In this document: positions 30,601 to 36,180 of the stretch, piece by piece | Layout of the letters: every line of letters starts with the position of its first letter | How positions within the stretch are numbered: the stretch's first letter is position 1 | Source of the DNA: Saprospiraceae bacterium | Lineage (GTDB): Bacteria; Bacteroidota; Bacteroidia; Chitinophagales; Saprospiraceae | Direction of reading: 5' to 3' | NCBI GenBank assembly: GCA_021739645.1 | Contig: JAIPBL010000063.1 | Span: 1 to 36,180 of the forward strand | DNA length: 36,180 nt | Notes under the pieces: model-generated | Told to the model about the DNA's origin: nothing | Databases searched by the model: none | What the model saw: the letters and a program-made list of their open reading frames with translations, nothing else | Translations under genes and position numbers: made by a program

Positions 30601-30755
30601 AAAGCATCTATTACCGCAAGTTCATCCGCTATCATAGCGGTGACACAATTTATATTGTAAAACCCAACGAAAAACGCTGCTGGTCTCGCTCCTTGGGGTT
30701 GAATGACGGGGACGAGATTATTGCAGAAATCCTCGAAAACGCAAATGCAAGATAA
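27699..30755 (+). CDS. Large N6-adenine DNA methyltransferase (type IIG/Eco57I-like)
   Basis: A ~1018-residue modification enzyme from ATG 27699 (MGAISNDMGFL), 2 bp after the regulator stop. An N-terminal ~330-residue region of unclear role is followed by an N6-adenine methylase domain: SAM motif LDPTCGSGIFLVESL near residue 352 and catalytic NPPFG near residue 473 (KYDFVVGNPPFGTKE). Residues ~620-790 (29560-30065) form a probable target recognition domain, and the C-terminus has helical segments. No PD-(D/E)xK motif was recognised in the N-terminus, so cutting is probably by the next gene. The target-recognition part is visibly AT-richer than the rest, suggesting a domain swap. It overlaps the nuclease gene by 11 nt. 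Confidence 0.88.
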   Translation: MGAISNDMGFLHTVEVFGNELPPSAIKLHHVRELRKWKDNGGVVVDEAYFSGEYPSVYYKKVSDFQEPHVKAILAAHKKIWNQGKVTFLVVESDAEFRVVNCSEKPFVPFQQGKSLDDLTLLKGRRDDAGKMQELKAVFGKISIESGLFWKEKNYAQKVKSDKRVEKVLVENMKTTRRELRKELPPPIIHNLLLRSLFVLYLEDRGANNPEFYAEYLPGAKSYFDILKSHEATYRLFQKLDTSFNGNLSPVTDDEKNAVNDGHLLKIKECFWSKIQQHGQLTLFDWRMFDFSVIPIQLISEIYEDFLRDEKGEAEQSAKGAFYTPHPLAEFIMNEVLPYPSEGDNRYNYKILDPTCGSGIFLVESLNRLLDRWEAAHEGTDEKLTFEKIEEIVCDNIFGIEVQSEAIKVAAFSLYLAMLDRLDPKVLWAIKKFPYLIHDPDEEDAEKRGSNLFRMDSIESGPFEKIKYDFVVGNPPFGTKELEDNVKEYVQNLGFATETVLAFLHRATVLCPEGKIALIATSKILFNNKSTYQNFRQFFFNELDVEKIYNFSILRKVSMEEGRKYIPNASVPISIFFYSKNKPVKSRKKLFYCAPKTAIKNQLIDGIAIDPTDIKYLPMEECRKPNSKIWKVAMYGTERDFDMMKAFELTPSIEEFADKRNWDRGAGFRLPSEKFKKKTDLEIRLVPYLDVDKVDRYHTPEKFSEPFNEILFRWLGDKGAYKGPHVLLKEGQKDNKFCASFLDYSCSFKGTIYGIHSTNENELKLLTAYLNSYLSSYLMFLTSVDWGIERQRLMPNEILSLPALCFDLPEASKNAIVGYMDEIIQVKKEGFFGVDQQLAELEDKIETALLAGCNLSDTEKVLIEDLLRFSLGAFQDKENSDAYHPCNSTDLNQYAKYLCSSINQFLENTPNLSAWASVFELTPRSPLNIVALRLNKAKKAGETEILPGATMQQALKDIEEYTYRKHSESIYYRKFIRYHSGDTIYIVKPNEKRCWSRSLGLNDGDEIIAEILENANAR

Positions 30756-31404
30756 CCTCGACCAAAATATTGCAACTGGTTTCCTATCGGCTTTTCATGA
30801 CTGGTGCTACCAAGCCGTCATTGAGGGGTATCGGGAGATGGTGAAGGATACTACAGCGGGATTTTCGGAGTGGGATGAAGAAAACCTTACAGCAAGATTG
30901 AAAAAAGAGATGCTTGCATCGCCTGTTGTTAAGTCCAAAAAGATTGATATTGTTCGGGATTATTACATTGATGACGATGCGATTTTATCTGGCACAAAAC
31001 CCGCTAAATCTGCCAGAAGGATTGATTTTAGGTTTTATTCAAAATGGACTTTTGAAAACGAATACGAATATTTTGCCGAAGCCAAGAACCTTTACCATGC
31101 CGATAGGCGGCGGCGTGGCGATGCCAATGAGTCAAAGAATTACTATATCAGTGATGGCATCCAACGATATGTAAGCGGTGCGTATCCTAATGGATTTATG
31201 CTTGGATATGTACTTCGAGGAGAAATAGAAAGTATTGTGAGCGACATTAATCAAATCATGGACAAGAAAATAATGCCGCCAAGTATAAGTATCGGTCATA
31301 TCACCTCAAAATCAACGCTACATTCCCATCCGTTTTGCTATACTTCCACCAATACCATGAGCAATGGTGTTTTGGAATTGCGGCATATTTTTTTGAAATT
31401 TTAG
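30745..31404 (+). CDS. Putative PD-(D/E)xK restriction nuclease
   Basis: A 219-residue protein from ATG 30745 (MQDNLDQNIATG), overlapping the methylase stop by 11 nt (translational coupling). A nuclease-like core is visible: Asp94 in RRIDFRFYS, then Glu112-x-Lys114 in EYEYFAEAKNL, matching the D-(X)n-(D/E)xK signature. A DGIQRYVSGAYP stretch with GFMLGYVLRG follows. No family is recognised by me. Position directly behind an adenine methylase and its AT-rich composition, like that of the methylase recognition region, suggest it cuts the sequence the methylase protects. A start at 30703 is possible but would lie inside the methylase end. Confidence 0.6.
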   Translation: MQDNLDQNIATGFLSAFHDWCYQAVIEGYREMVKDTTAGFSEWDEENLTARLKKEMLASPVVKSKKIDIVRDYYIDDDAILSGTKPAKSARRIDFRFYSKWTFENEYEYFAEAKNLYHADRRRRGDANESKNYYISDGIQRYVSGAYPNGFMLGYVLRGEIESIVSDINQIMDKKIMPPSISIGHITSKSTLHSHPFCYTSTNTMSNGVLELRHIFLKF

Positions 31405-31429
31405 GTTCAAACTCAAACTAACTTAGGAT

Positions 31430-31473
31430 AGTTGCCTTGTATGGGGCAACTTAATTCTCGTACTTCCGAGAAT
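31430..31473. terminator. Two hairpins between defence operon and convergent helicase gene
   Basis: First hairpin: agttgcc (31430-31436) with ggcaact (31445-31451). Second: attctcg (31454-31460) with cgagaat (31467-31473). They lie between the nuclease stop and the helicase stop and probably end both transcripts. Confidence 0.5.
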
Positions 31474-31523
31474 ATTAAAGCAAAATCCTCTGAGCATAAA
31501 CCGCCATGCCCCCGCTGCAAACC

Positions 31524-34500
31524 TCAATCATCCAACTCCTCAATCTCCACCTCCGCAAAACTATCCACCTGCTGCTGGTTCTTCAAGAAATTGCACCAAG
31601 AACAGTTCGCCTCGCCACAGCCTTCGTAGAATTCCTGCCGCATGATTTTGCCGTAGGTGTCCACGATGAGGTTTTTCACGAAGGCCACATCTCCCGGCTC
31701 GAAGTGGATGCGCTTGTCGGTGAAAGCCCCTTTCGCATCGGGTTCGAGGTAGCTGATTTCGGCGCTGACGGCTAGGGCAGGGTTGTTCCGCCAGTTTTCG
31801 AAGAGGATTTTGTAGAAAACCAATTGTCGCCAATACGTACCACCGTAGATGGTTTCAGGTTTTTGGTTTTTGGGTTCTGGGAGGGCACTGCCAATTTCCG
31901 ACTGTTGGACTGTCGGACTGTCGAACTGACTGCCAACTGCCAACTGTCGAACTGCCAACTCCATTTCAGGTCTTTTCAACTTTGCCGAGTCCTGATTCCC
32001 CGTTTTATAGTCCACGATGTGCGCCTCCAGCTCGTTTTTGCTGAAGTAATCAATGCGGTCAATAACACCCATGATGGGCACGCCTTCCACGATGACGTTT
32101 TTAAAAGATTGCTCCACCTTGCAGTTCTTCGTCCAGTCGTGTTGGTGCTTCGCAACATAGTCGTGAAGGTACTGCCTGCCCAGTGCCATGCGCCGCTCAA
32201 AGTCTTTTTTGCTGAAAAACCCCTGCTGGCGCTTCATCTCCTGTTCAAAAAACTGCACGAACTCTCCGGCAAAAGGGAACTGTCGTTTTTCCGGCACATT
32301 GCGCAGCATCTTTTCAAAACCCCGTCGCAGCGCATCGTGCATGGCCGTGCCGTAAAACGCTGCCTCGGTCGCCACCGCTGGGGCTCGCAGCACGTTTTCG
32401 TAGTAAAAACTCAGCGGGCAGCGCAGGAACTTGTTCAGCGACGACACGCTCAGCGTGAATTTTTCGAGCAGCACCTGCACCGCCTCCCGGTCGTGCGGCT
32501 CGATGCCCTTGGGCTTATTTTCCAGCAAAAGCGCTGCCTGCGTTTCCAGCAGTGCCGCTGGTGAAGCGCCGCTAGGCTGTGCCTCGCTGCCTGTTCCCTC
32601 CAATGTTTCCGCCACAAAAATGGCAGGGTTCAGCCCCTTTCCATCGTCGCCCTGCTCGGCGTAACTCATTTGCAGTGCCTCCTTCGCCCGTGTCATGGCT
32701 ACATAAAACAGCCGCCGCCGAGCCTCCTCCTCATCCGCCTCGCCACTCAGCGTCAGCGTGTCCGGGAACGAAAACTGCTGGCCACCGCTGCGTTTGCTCG
32801 GTTCCCAGTTGTCCTTCACGCAGTCCAACAGGAACACCCGCCTGAATTCGAGACCCTTGGCGGAGTGGGAGGTGAGGAGTTGGATTGCGGATTGGGGATT
32901 GTGGATTTCGGATTGAGGGGGCGTGCTGGGGCCATTCCGCAATCCGTAATCCGAAATCCGCAATCCAATCCGGTTTGCGTCCATGCTTTTCAAAATCTCC
33001 AGCAGGCGGCTCAGGCTGAGGCGGGGGTTGCGCTCGGTTTCTTTTTCGAGGAAACTGGTGAAGGCAAACAGCACCTGCAAATGCTCCTGCCGCCCCAAAG
33101 GGGTAAACTGGTCGCCGTCCAAAATATTGCGGAGCAAACCGCTGAGGTTGATGACCCGCTCCACAAAGACCGGAAGGCTTAGGTTGGCGTATTGCGCCAG
33201 CATAAGTTCCAGAAAATCAGCCACTTGCAACAATGTTTCAGGTTGTTCCAGCCCTGCTTCTTTCAGTAATTTTGGGTTGGAAATGGTGCTCCGCAAATAC
33301 AGTTCAACGGAGCGAACACCGGCACGGGGAGGCAGTTTTTCGCCGTCCGTCCAACCCTCGCCCTCGGCAGCGAGCCACATGCTGAGGCGGGCGAGGTCCT
33401 GCGGTTTTACCCCAAAAAAATCAAAATGCAGGATGCGGAACAGCCCCTGTTCGCCGCTGTACGGCTTGTGGAATTCATCGTGAAAATAGCCGAGCAGCAG
33501 CCGGAGGTTCTGGATGAGCGGCAGGTCGAGGGCGTTCACGGACTGGCGGGTCTGGTATGGGATACCTTTTTTGCCCAAAATCGCCATCAGGCGCTTGGCC
33601 TGTTTGTGCTTCGCAAAAATGACGGCCACCTCGTCGAGCGGGAAGCCCTCCTGCATCAGTTTTTCGAGCTGCTCCGCAATGGCCACCTCCTCCTGCAAGC
33701 GATTCGGGTAGCTTGTCACGACAGGGCGCAGCGCCAGTTCGGCGAACTCGGCATGGCGAGCGGTGAGGAGCTTGTTCAACCCCAAATCCTTGAGGCTGTT
33801 GAGGATGCGAATCTGGTTTTTGTCAATCAGTGTGCCCGAAGTGTCGAGGATATGTTGCGAGGAGCGGTAGTTTTCCGTGAGTACCACCACCTTCAGTTCG
33901 CCGTGGTAGGTGTGGTAAAAGTCAGAGATGTTCTTCAGCCTCGCCCCCTGAAACTCGTAAATGCTCTGGTCGTCGTCGCCGACGATGAAGACGTTGGGGG
34001 CTTCCCAAAACTCGGTCAGGCGGCTCAGGATTTCGTTTTGGGCGCCGTTGGTGTCCTGGTACTCGTCGAGCAGGAAGTAGAGGTACTGTTCCTGGTAGCG
34101 GGCGAGCAGGCTGGGCTGCTCTTGGAATGCCCGCAGCACCCAGAGAATCATGTCCTCGTAGTCGTAGCGGCGGGCGTCGTGCATCAGTTTTTCGTAGCGG
34201 TCAAAAAGCTGAACGGCGCTGCGCAGGCGCTCCATTTTCAGTTGCTCACCCTCGATGGCTGCGGTTTTGAGGTCGCCTTTTTTCCAGTTCCCCCGGTTTT
34301 GCTGGTAAATGAATTCCTTGCGGGTGGGCAGGTCGAGGAGGTACTCGTCAATCTTTTTTTCGATAAAACCCACCGTCCAGTTCTCCGATTTCATCTGGCG
34401 GAAAAGGTTCTGGAGGTGGTTTTCGTAAAAATAACCGTCTGACCGCCCCCGGCGCAGTGGGTGCTCCCACGGCAGTTCATCGAGCAGCTTTCGGCTGATT

Positions 34501-34880
34501 TCCACCCGTTCGAGGTCGCTGAGCGGCTCCAGTTCCCGGCGGCCAAAGCGGTCGAGGTTGTCCTGGATGATGGTGTTGCAAAATGAGTGAAAAGTGAAAA
34601 TATGCACTTTGTGGGCATCCGGCCCGATGAGCGAGAGCAGCCGCTGGCGCATGGCCTGCACCCCTGCGTCGGTGAAGGTGAGGCAAAGGATGTTGTGCGG
34701 CTGTGCGTCCGTTTTCAGCAAAATATTGCCAATGCGAGCGGCGAGGATATGGGTTTTGCCAGTACCCGGCCCGGCGATGACCAGTACGGGGCCTTCGATG
34801 GCGTCCACGGCTTCCCGTTGCGCCGGGTTGAGGCGCTCCAATTCGTGAAGGAAGGTTTCGTTGTAGGTATGGATGGTCAT
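31524..34880 (-). CDS. UvrD/Rep-type helicase with C-terminal RecB/Cas4-like nuclease
   Basis: A ~1118-residue superfamily 1 helicase-nuclease from ATG 34880 (MTIHTYNETF). Walker A is GPGTGKTHIL (Gly37-Lys42); Walker B/motif II is LLDEYQDTN (~270); motif III GDDDQSIYEFQGA; motifs V/VI are LLTSHSAKGLEFRRVFLLD and RRRLFYVAMTRAKE. The C-terminal ~300 residues form a nuclease: Asp in GVIDRIDYF, catalytic VDYKTG (~957), and four cysteines (LRCP near 820, then CGEANCSWC near 1090) that fit a 4Fe-4S cluster as in AddB/Cas4. It probably resects DNA ends in recombination or attacks foreign DNA. Two repeat-derived insertions are translated in frame: ~32880-32972 and ~31848-31966. It converges with the defence operon. 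Confidence 0.88.
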   Translation of the reverse strand: MTIHTYNETFLHELERLNPAQREAVDAIEGPVLVIAGPGTGKTHILAARIGNILLKTDAQPHNILCLTFTDAGVQAMRQRLLSLIGPDAHKVHIFTFHSFCNTIIQDNLDRFGRRELEPLSDLERVEISRKLLDELPWEHPLRRGRSDGYFYENHLQNLFRQMKSENWTVGFIEKKIDEYLLDLPTRKEFIYQQNRGNWKKGDLKTAAIEGEQLKMERLRSAVQLFDRYEKLMHDARRYDYEDMILWVLRAFQEQPSLLARYQEQYLYFLLDEYQDTNGAQNEILSRLTEFWEAPNVFIVGDDDQSIYEFQGARLKNISDFYHTYHGELKVVVLTENYRSSQHILDTSGTLIDKNQIRILNSLKDLGLNKLLTARHAEFAELALRPVVTSYPNRLQEEVAIAEQLEKLMQEGFPLDEVAVIFAKHKQAKRLMAILGKKGIPYQTRQSVNALDLPLIQNLRLLLGYFHDEFHKPYSGEQGLFRILHFDFFGVKPQDLARLSMWLAAEGEGWTDGEKLPPRAGVRSVELYLRSTISNPKLLKEAGLEQPETLLQVADFLELMLAQYANLSLPVFVERVINLSGLLRNILDGDQFTPLGRQEHLQVLFAFTSFLEKETERNPRLSLSRLLEILKSMDANRIGLRISDYGLRNGPSTPPQSEIHNPQSAIQLLTSHSAKGLEFRRVFLLDCVKDNWEPSKRSGGQQFSFPDTLTLSGEADEEEARRRLFYVAMTRAKEALQMSYAEQGDDGKGLNPAIFVAETLEGTGSEAQPSGASPAALLETQAALLLENKPKGIEPHDREAVQVLLEKFTLSVSSLNKFLRCPLSFYYENVLRAPAVATEAAFYGTAMHDALRRGFEKMLRNVPEKRQFPFAGEFVQFFEQEMKRQQGFFSKKDFERRMALGRQYLHDYVAKHQHDWTKNCKVEQSFKNVIVEGVPIMGVIDRIDYFSKNELEAHIVDYKTGNQDSAKLKRPEMELAVRQLAVGSQFDSPTVQQSEIGSALPEPKNQKPETIYGGTYWRQLVFYKILFENWRNNPALAVSAEISYLEPDAKGAFTDKRIHFEPGDVAFVKNLIVDTYGKIMRQEFYEGCGEANCSWCNFLKNQQQVDSFAEVEIEELDD
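31848..31966. repeat. Dispersed repeat inside the helicase coding sequence (cagttggcagt family)
   Basis: An array of related units (gactgtcg, aactgac, tgccaac) sits between the catalytic VDYKTG and the conserved TYWRQLVFYKI of the nuclease domain, adding about 40 codons (ELAVRQLAVGSQFDSPTVQQ onward) without breaking the frame. It shares 20 exact bases (31936-31955) with the intergenic repeat at 4378-4397. Confidence 0.7.
32880..32972. repeat. Dispersed palindromic repeat inside the helicase coding sequence (ggattgcggatt family)
   Basis: Units of ggatt(g/t)cggatt form a left arm (about 32883-32916) and a complementary right arm (about 32939-32970). It is translated in frame as LRISDYGLRNGPSTPPQSEI and onward, just before the conserved helicase motif LLTSHSAKGLEF. 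Such peptide strings are typical of translated intergenic repeats. Confidence 0.75.
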
Positions 34881-34919
34881 TGCGGAGCAAATGTAGGAAA
34901 CTGCTTGCGTTTCGGTACT

Positions 34920-35007
34920 CGCCGCTCTTGTCATTGTGAAACAAGCCGTGCTCGCTGCACTTGCCCTTTAGCCGTGGACGGATTGCTTCGCAATGACAAA
35001 GGCGGCG
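34920..35007. repeat. Inverted repeat with ggattgcttcgcaatgac core
   Basis: Arms 34920-34940 and 34987-35007 pair with three mismatches. Part of the core (gacggattgcttcgcaa, 34978-34994) recurs as a direct repeat at 35036-35052. It fills the 200-bp gap between the helicase gene and the HEAT-like gene. The core resembles widespread intergenic repeats in other bacterial phyla. Confidence 0.6.
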
Positions 35008-35081
35008 CACAGCGTGACGCATACCGAGATAGGGACGGATTGCTTCGCAAAAAAAATGATGACGAGCGCCGAAAGCATTGA

Positions 35082-35612
35082 TTATTTGCCAAGGGCTTTC
35101 GAAATATCTTTCAATACTTTTTTGCCCCTCGACCGCATTCCGGCCGTGCCGTGCGGCATCAGGTCTTCGATGGTGAGCCGCAATTCTTCGAGCAAGTCAG
35201 GCTCATTTTTGCAGAGGTTGAACAGGGCGCTCATGGAAAAAACACGCACGGCCACCGTCTCCTTTGGGTTGGCTACGAACTGGAAAAGGATGTCCACAGC
35301 CTCACCGATTAGAGCTTCCGGTATGGGCAAGAATTCCAAGATTTTGGCGGTATTGCGTTTGACGGCGTCGTGGATGTGCGTATTGCGTAGGTTTTTTACC
35401 AAACTTTCAAGGTGGGGGTACGCAAGGTGGGGATGTTGTTCCACACAGAAGCTCATCACCCATGCGGCTCGTTGCGCCGCTTTAAGCTCGTTGCAAAGCA
35501 CCAAACTCATCAACTCATCAAAGGCGGCCTGGTCGTCGCCGATGTTGCGGACGATACGCATGGTCTGCGCTTTGGAATGCTCTTGAAGAATTTCGTCACG
35601 GAGGGAAGGCAT
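35082..35612 (-). CDS. HEAT-like helical repeat protein of unknown function
   Basis: A 176-residue all-helical protein with HEAT/ARM-like repeats (for example AAQRAAWVMSFCVEQHPHLA, VAVRVFSMSALFNLCKNEPD, RSRGKKVLKDISKALGK). No signal peptide or membrane segment. It probably binds another protein; the partner is unknown. It starts at ATG 35612, directly downstream of a 16-bp tandem repeat array whose minus strand carries an ATG every 8 bp, so the true start or a leader peptide may vary with copy number. Confidence 0.7.
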   Translation of the reverse strand: MPSLRDEILQEHSKAQTMRIVRNIGDDQAAFDELMSLVLCNELKAAQRAAWVMSFCVEQHPHLAYPHLESLVKNLRNTHIHDAVKRNTAKILEFLPIPEALIGEAVDILFQFVANPKETVAVRVFSMSALFNLCKNEPDLLEELRLTIEDLMPHGTAGMRSRGKKVLKDISKALGK

Positions 35613-35625
35613 GGATTCATTGTTT

Positions 35626-35689
35626 CATGGTTGCATGGATTCATGGTTGCATGGATTCATGGTTGCATGGATTCATGGTTGCATGGATT
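35626..35689. repeat. Four perfect copies of a 16-bp tandem repeat
   Basis: Unit catggttgcatggatt at 35626, 35642, 35658 and 35674, with an imperfect copy at 35610-35625. Each unit is two related 8-mers (catggttg, catggatt). It lies 14 bp upstream of the HEAT-like gene start. Not a CRISPR: there are no spacers. Confidence 0.92.
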
Positions 35690-35741
35690 CATTACTTCAT
35701 TGCAATAAAGGCAGTCAGGTGGTTAAGTAGGGTCTCCCTGT

Positions 35742-35788
35742 AAAAGGCTAAGATGTTGCAAATCAACATTTCAGCCTTTATTTTTTTT
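35742..35788 (+). terminator. Hairpin with T-run near the left end of the right-hand IS
   Basis: Arms 35742-35758 and 35764-35780 pair with three mismatches, then eight T residues (35781-35788) on the plus strand. No plus-strand gene precedes it, so it probably shields the transposase from incoming transcription, as many IS ends do. Confidence 0.6.
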
Positions 35789-35872
35789 CAGGAAAGCGCC
35801 CCGGAAAGCACAGGAAGCACTAAATTCGGTGCGCAAACAATATTCGTTCACCAAAGGTAGCCAAACAAGATT

Positions 35873-36180
35873 TTGCAGGCCTCACTTTTTCCCGCCTACG
35901 TTGACCACCGGCTCCAGGTTTTTATCCGCACAGAGTTGGGGCAGCTATGCCAGGCAATCCCGTTCAAGGGCATGGTGGGCCGCTGGCGCAAGTCCCTGGC
36001 GCTGAACGGCGATTGGGGACAGTTGCAGGACATCCTCGTCCCGCACTGGAAAGGGCACCTGGGCCAGACGCACGTGCGCATGGACGGCGCCACCGTTTTT
36101 GAGAGCCGCATCAAGCACCCCGCCGACCAAAAGCTGCTGTGGGACTGCATCGAATTGGTGTGGGGGGAACTGCTGGCGCT
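35873..36180 (+). CDS. IS transposase, N-terminal part (cut by window edge, possibly internally deleted)
   Basis: After TAG 35858-35860 the frame opens; likely start ATT or TTG at 35870/35873 (LQASLFPAYVDHRLQVFIRT). It matches N-terminal domains of Bacteroidota DDE transposases of the IS5/IS1182-like kind: LFPAYVDHRL, ELGQLCQAIPF, then LQDILVPHWKGHL and HVRMDGATVFESRIKHPADQ, the last resembling the first catalytic Asp region (MDATxxESxxRxPTD). In full-length relatives roughly 100 residues lie between the IPF and LQ..L..HWK segments; here only about 20 do, so an internal deletion is likely. The gene runs off the window. Confidence 0.65.
   Translation, partial: MQASLFPAYVDHRLQVFIRTELGQLCQAIPFKGMVGRWRKSLALNGDWGQLQDILVPHWKGHLGQTHVRMDGATVFESRIKHPADQKLLWDCIELVWGELLA

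Noticed and set aside
31524-34880. Helicase-nuclease as a fourth gene of the restriction-modification cassette
   Set aside because: It is on the opposite strand, converges across two terminator hairpins, and resembles a chromosomal repair helicase-nuclease.
35626-35689. CRISPR-like array
   Set aside because: The repeats are directly adjacent 16-bp units without spacers, and no cas genes are present.

Overview
The window looks like a Bacteroidota chromosome, most likely from the Saprospiria (Haliscomenobacter/Lewinella-like); that placement is inferred from gene content, not from a marker gene. Supporting signs are a large multidomain surface protein ending in a type IX secretion (T9SS) sorting domain, Bacteroidota-type -7 promoter elements (TAnnTTTG), WG-repeat and S9 peptidase genes, and Bacteroidota-style IS elements. 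No rRNA, tRNA or CRISPR array was seen.

Layout. (1) 1-3.6 kb: the tail of an unknown gene, then a T9SS cargo protein whose 5' end, including the signal peptide, is missing. (2) 3.6-18.1 kb: a dense stress/dormancy island with a VIT1/CCC1 metal transporter, three stand-alone CBS proteins, a glutamate-cysteine-ligase-like enzyme fused to CBS domains, two Hsp20 chaperones, an eRF1-like protein, a lipoprotein L,D-transpeptidase, thioredoxin, a coiled-coil protein, an AarF/UbiB kinase, a PAS histidine kinase, a response regulator fused to a Crp/Fnr module, and a universal stress protein carrying a cysteine-less thioredoxin domain. (3) 18.1-26.7 kb: mostly housekeeping genes (TlpA-like lipoprotein, NAD(P)-binding protein, WG repeats, S9 peptidase, gatB), broken by an IS graveyard at 20.0-20.9 kb that truncates a restriction-enzyme-like gene, and by a PIN toxin-antitoxin pair wedged between gatB and a duplicated gatB 5' end. 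(4) 26.8-31.4 kb: a three-gene restriction-modification-like defence cassette (LexA-like XRE-S24 regulator, large N6-adenine methylase, PD-(D/E)xK nuclease). (5) 31.5-36.2 kb: a UvrD/RecB-type helicase-nuclease, a HEAT-like protein, a 16-bp tandem repeat, and the start of another IS transposase cut by the window edge.

The main discovery is in region 2. A palindrome TGAC-N4-GTCA (or a one- or two-base variant) lies upstream of at least five stress transcription units. Its centre is exactly 36.5 bp from the last G of a -7 element at four promoters (hsp20 x2, trxA, CBS-usp), and exactly 58.5 bp at two (a second site at the first hsp20, and the eRF1-like gene). Assuming transcription starts about 6 nt after that G, these are the classical -42.5 and -64.5 activator positions. 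The obvious candidate activator is the neighbouring receiver-cNMP-HTH_Crp response regulator, paired with a FixL-like kinase that appears to lack the heme-ligating histidine. I read this as a Bacteroidota counterpart of hypoxia/dormancy regulons in which Usp, CBS, Hsp20 and thioredoxin genes are induced together.

A second theme is short-unit palindromic repeats. They sit over or beside the stop codons of many genes, probably as two-way terminators, and two related blocks have entered the helicase coding sequence in frame.
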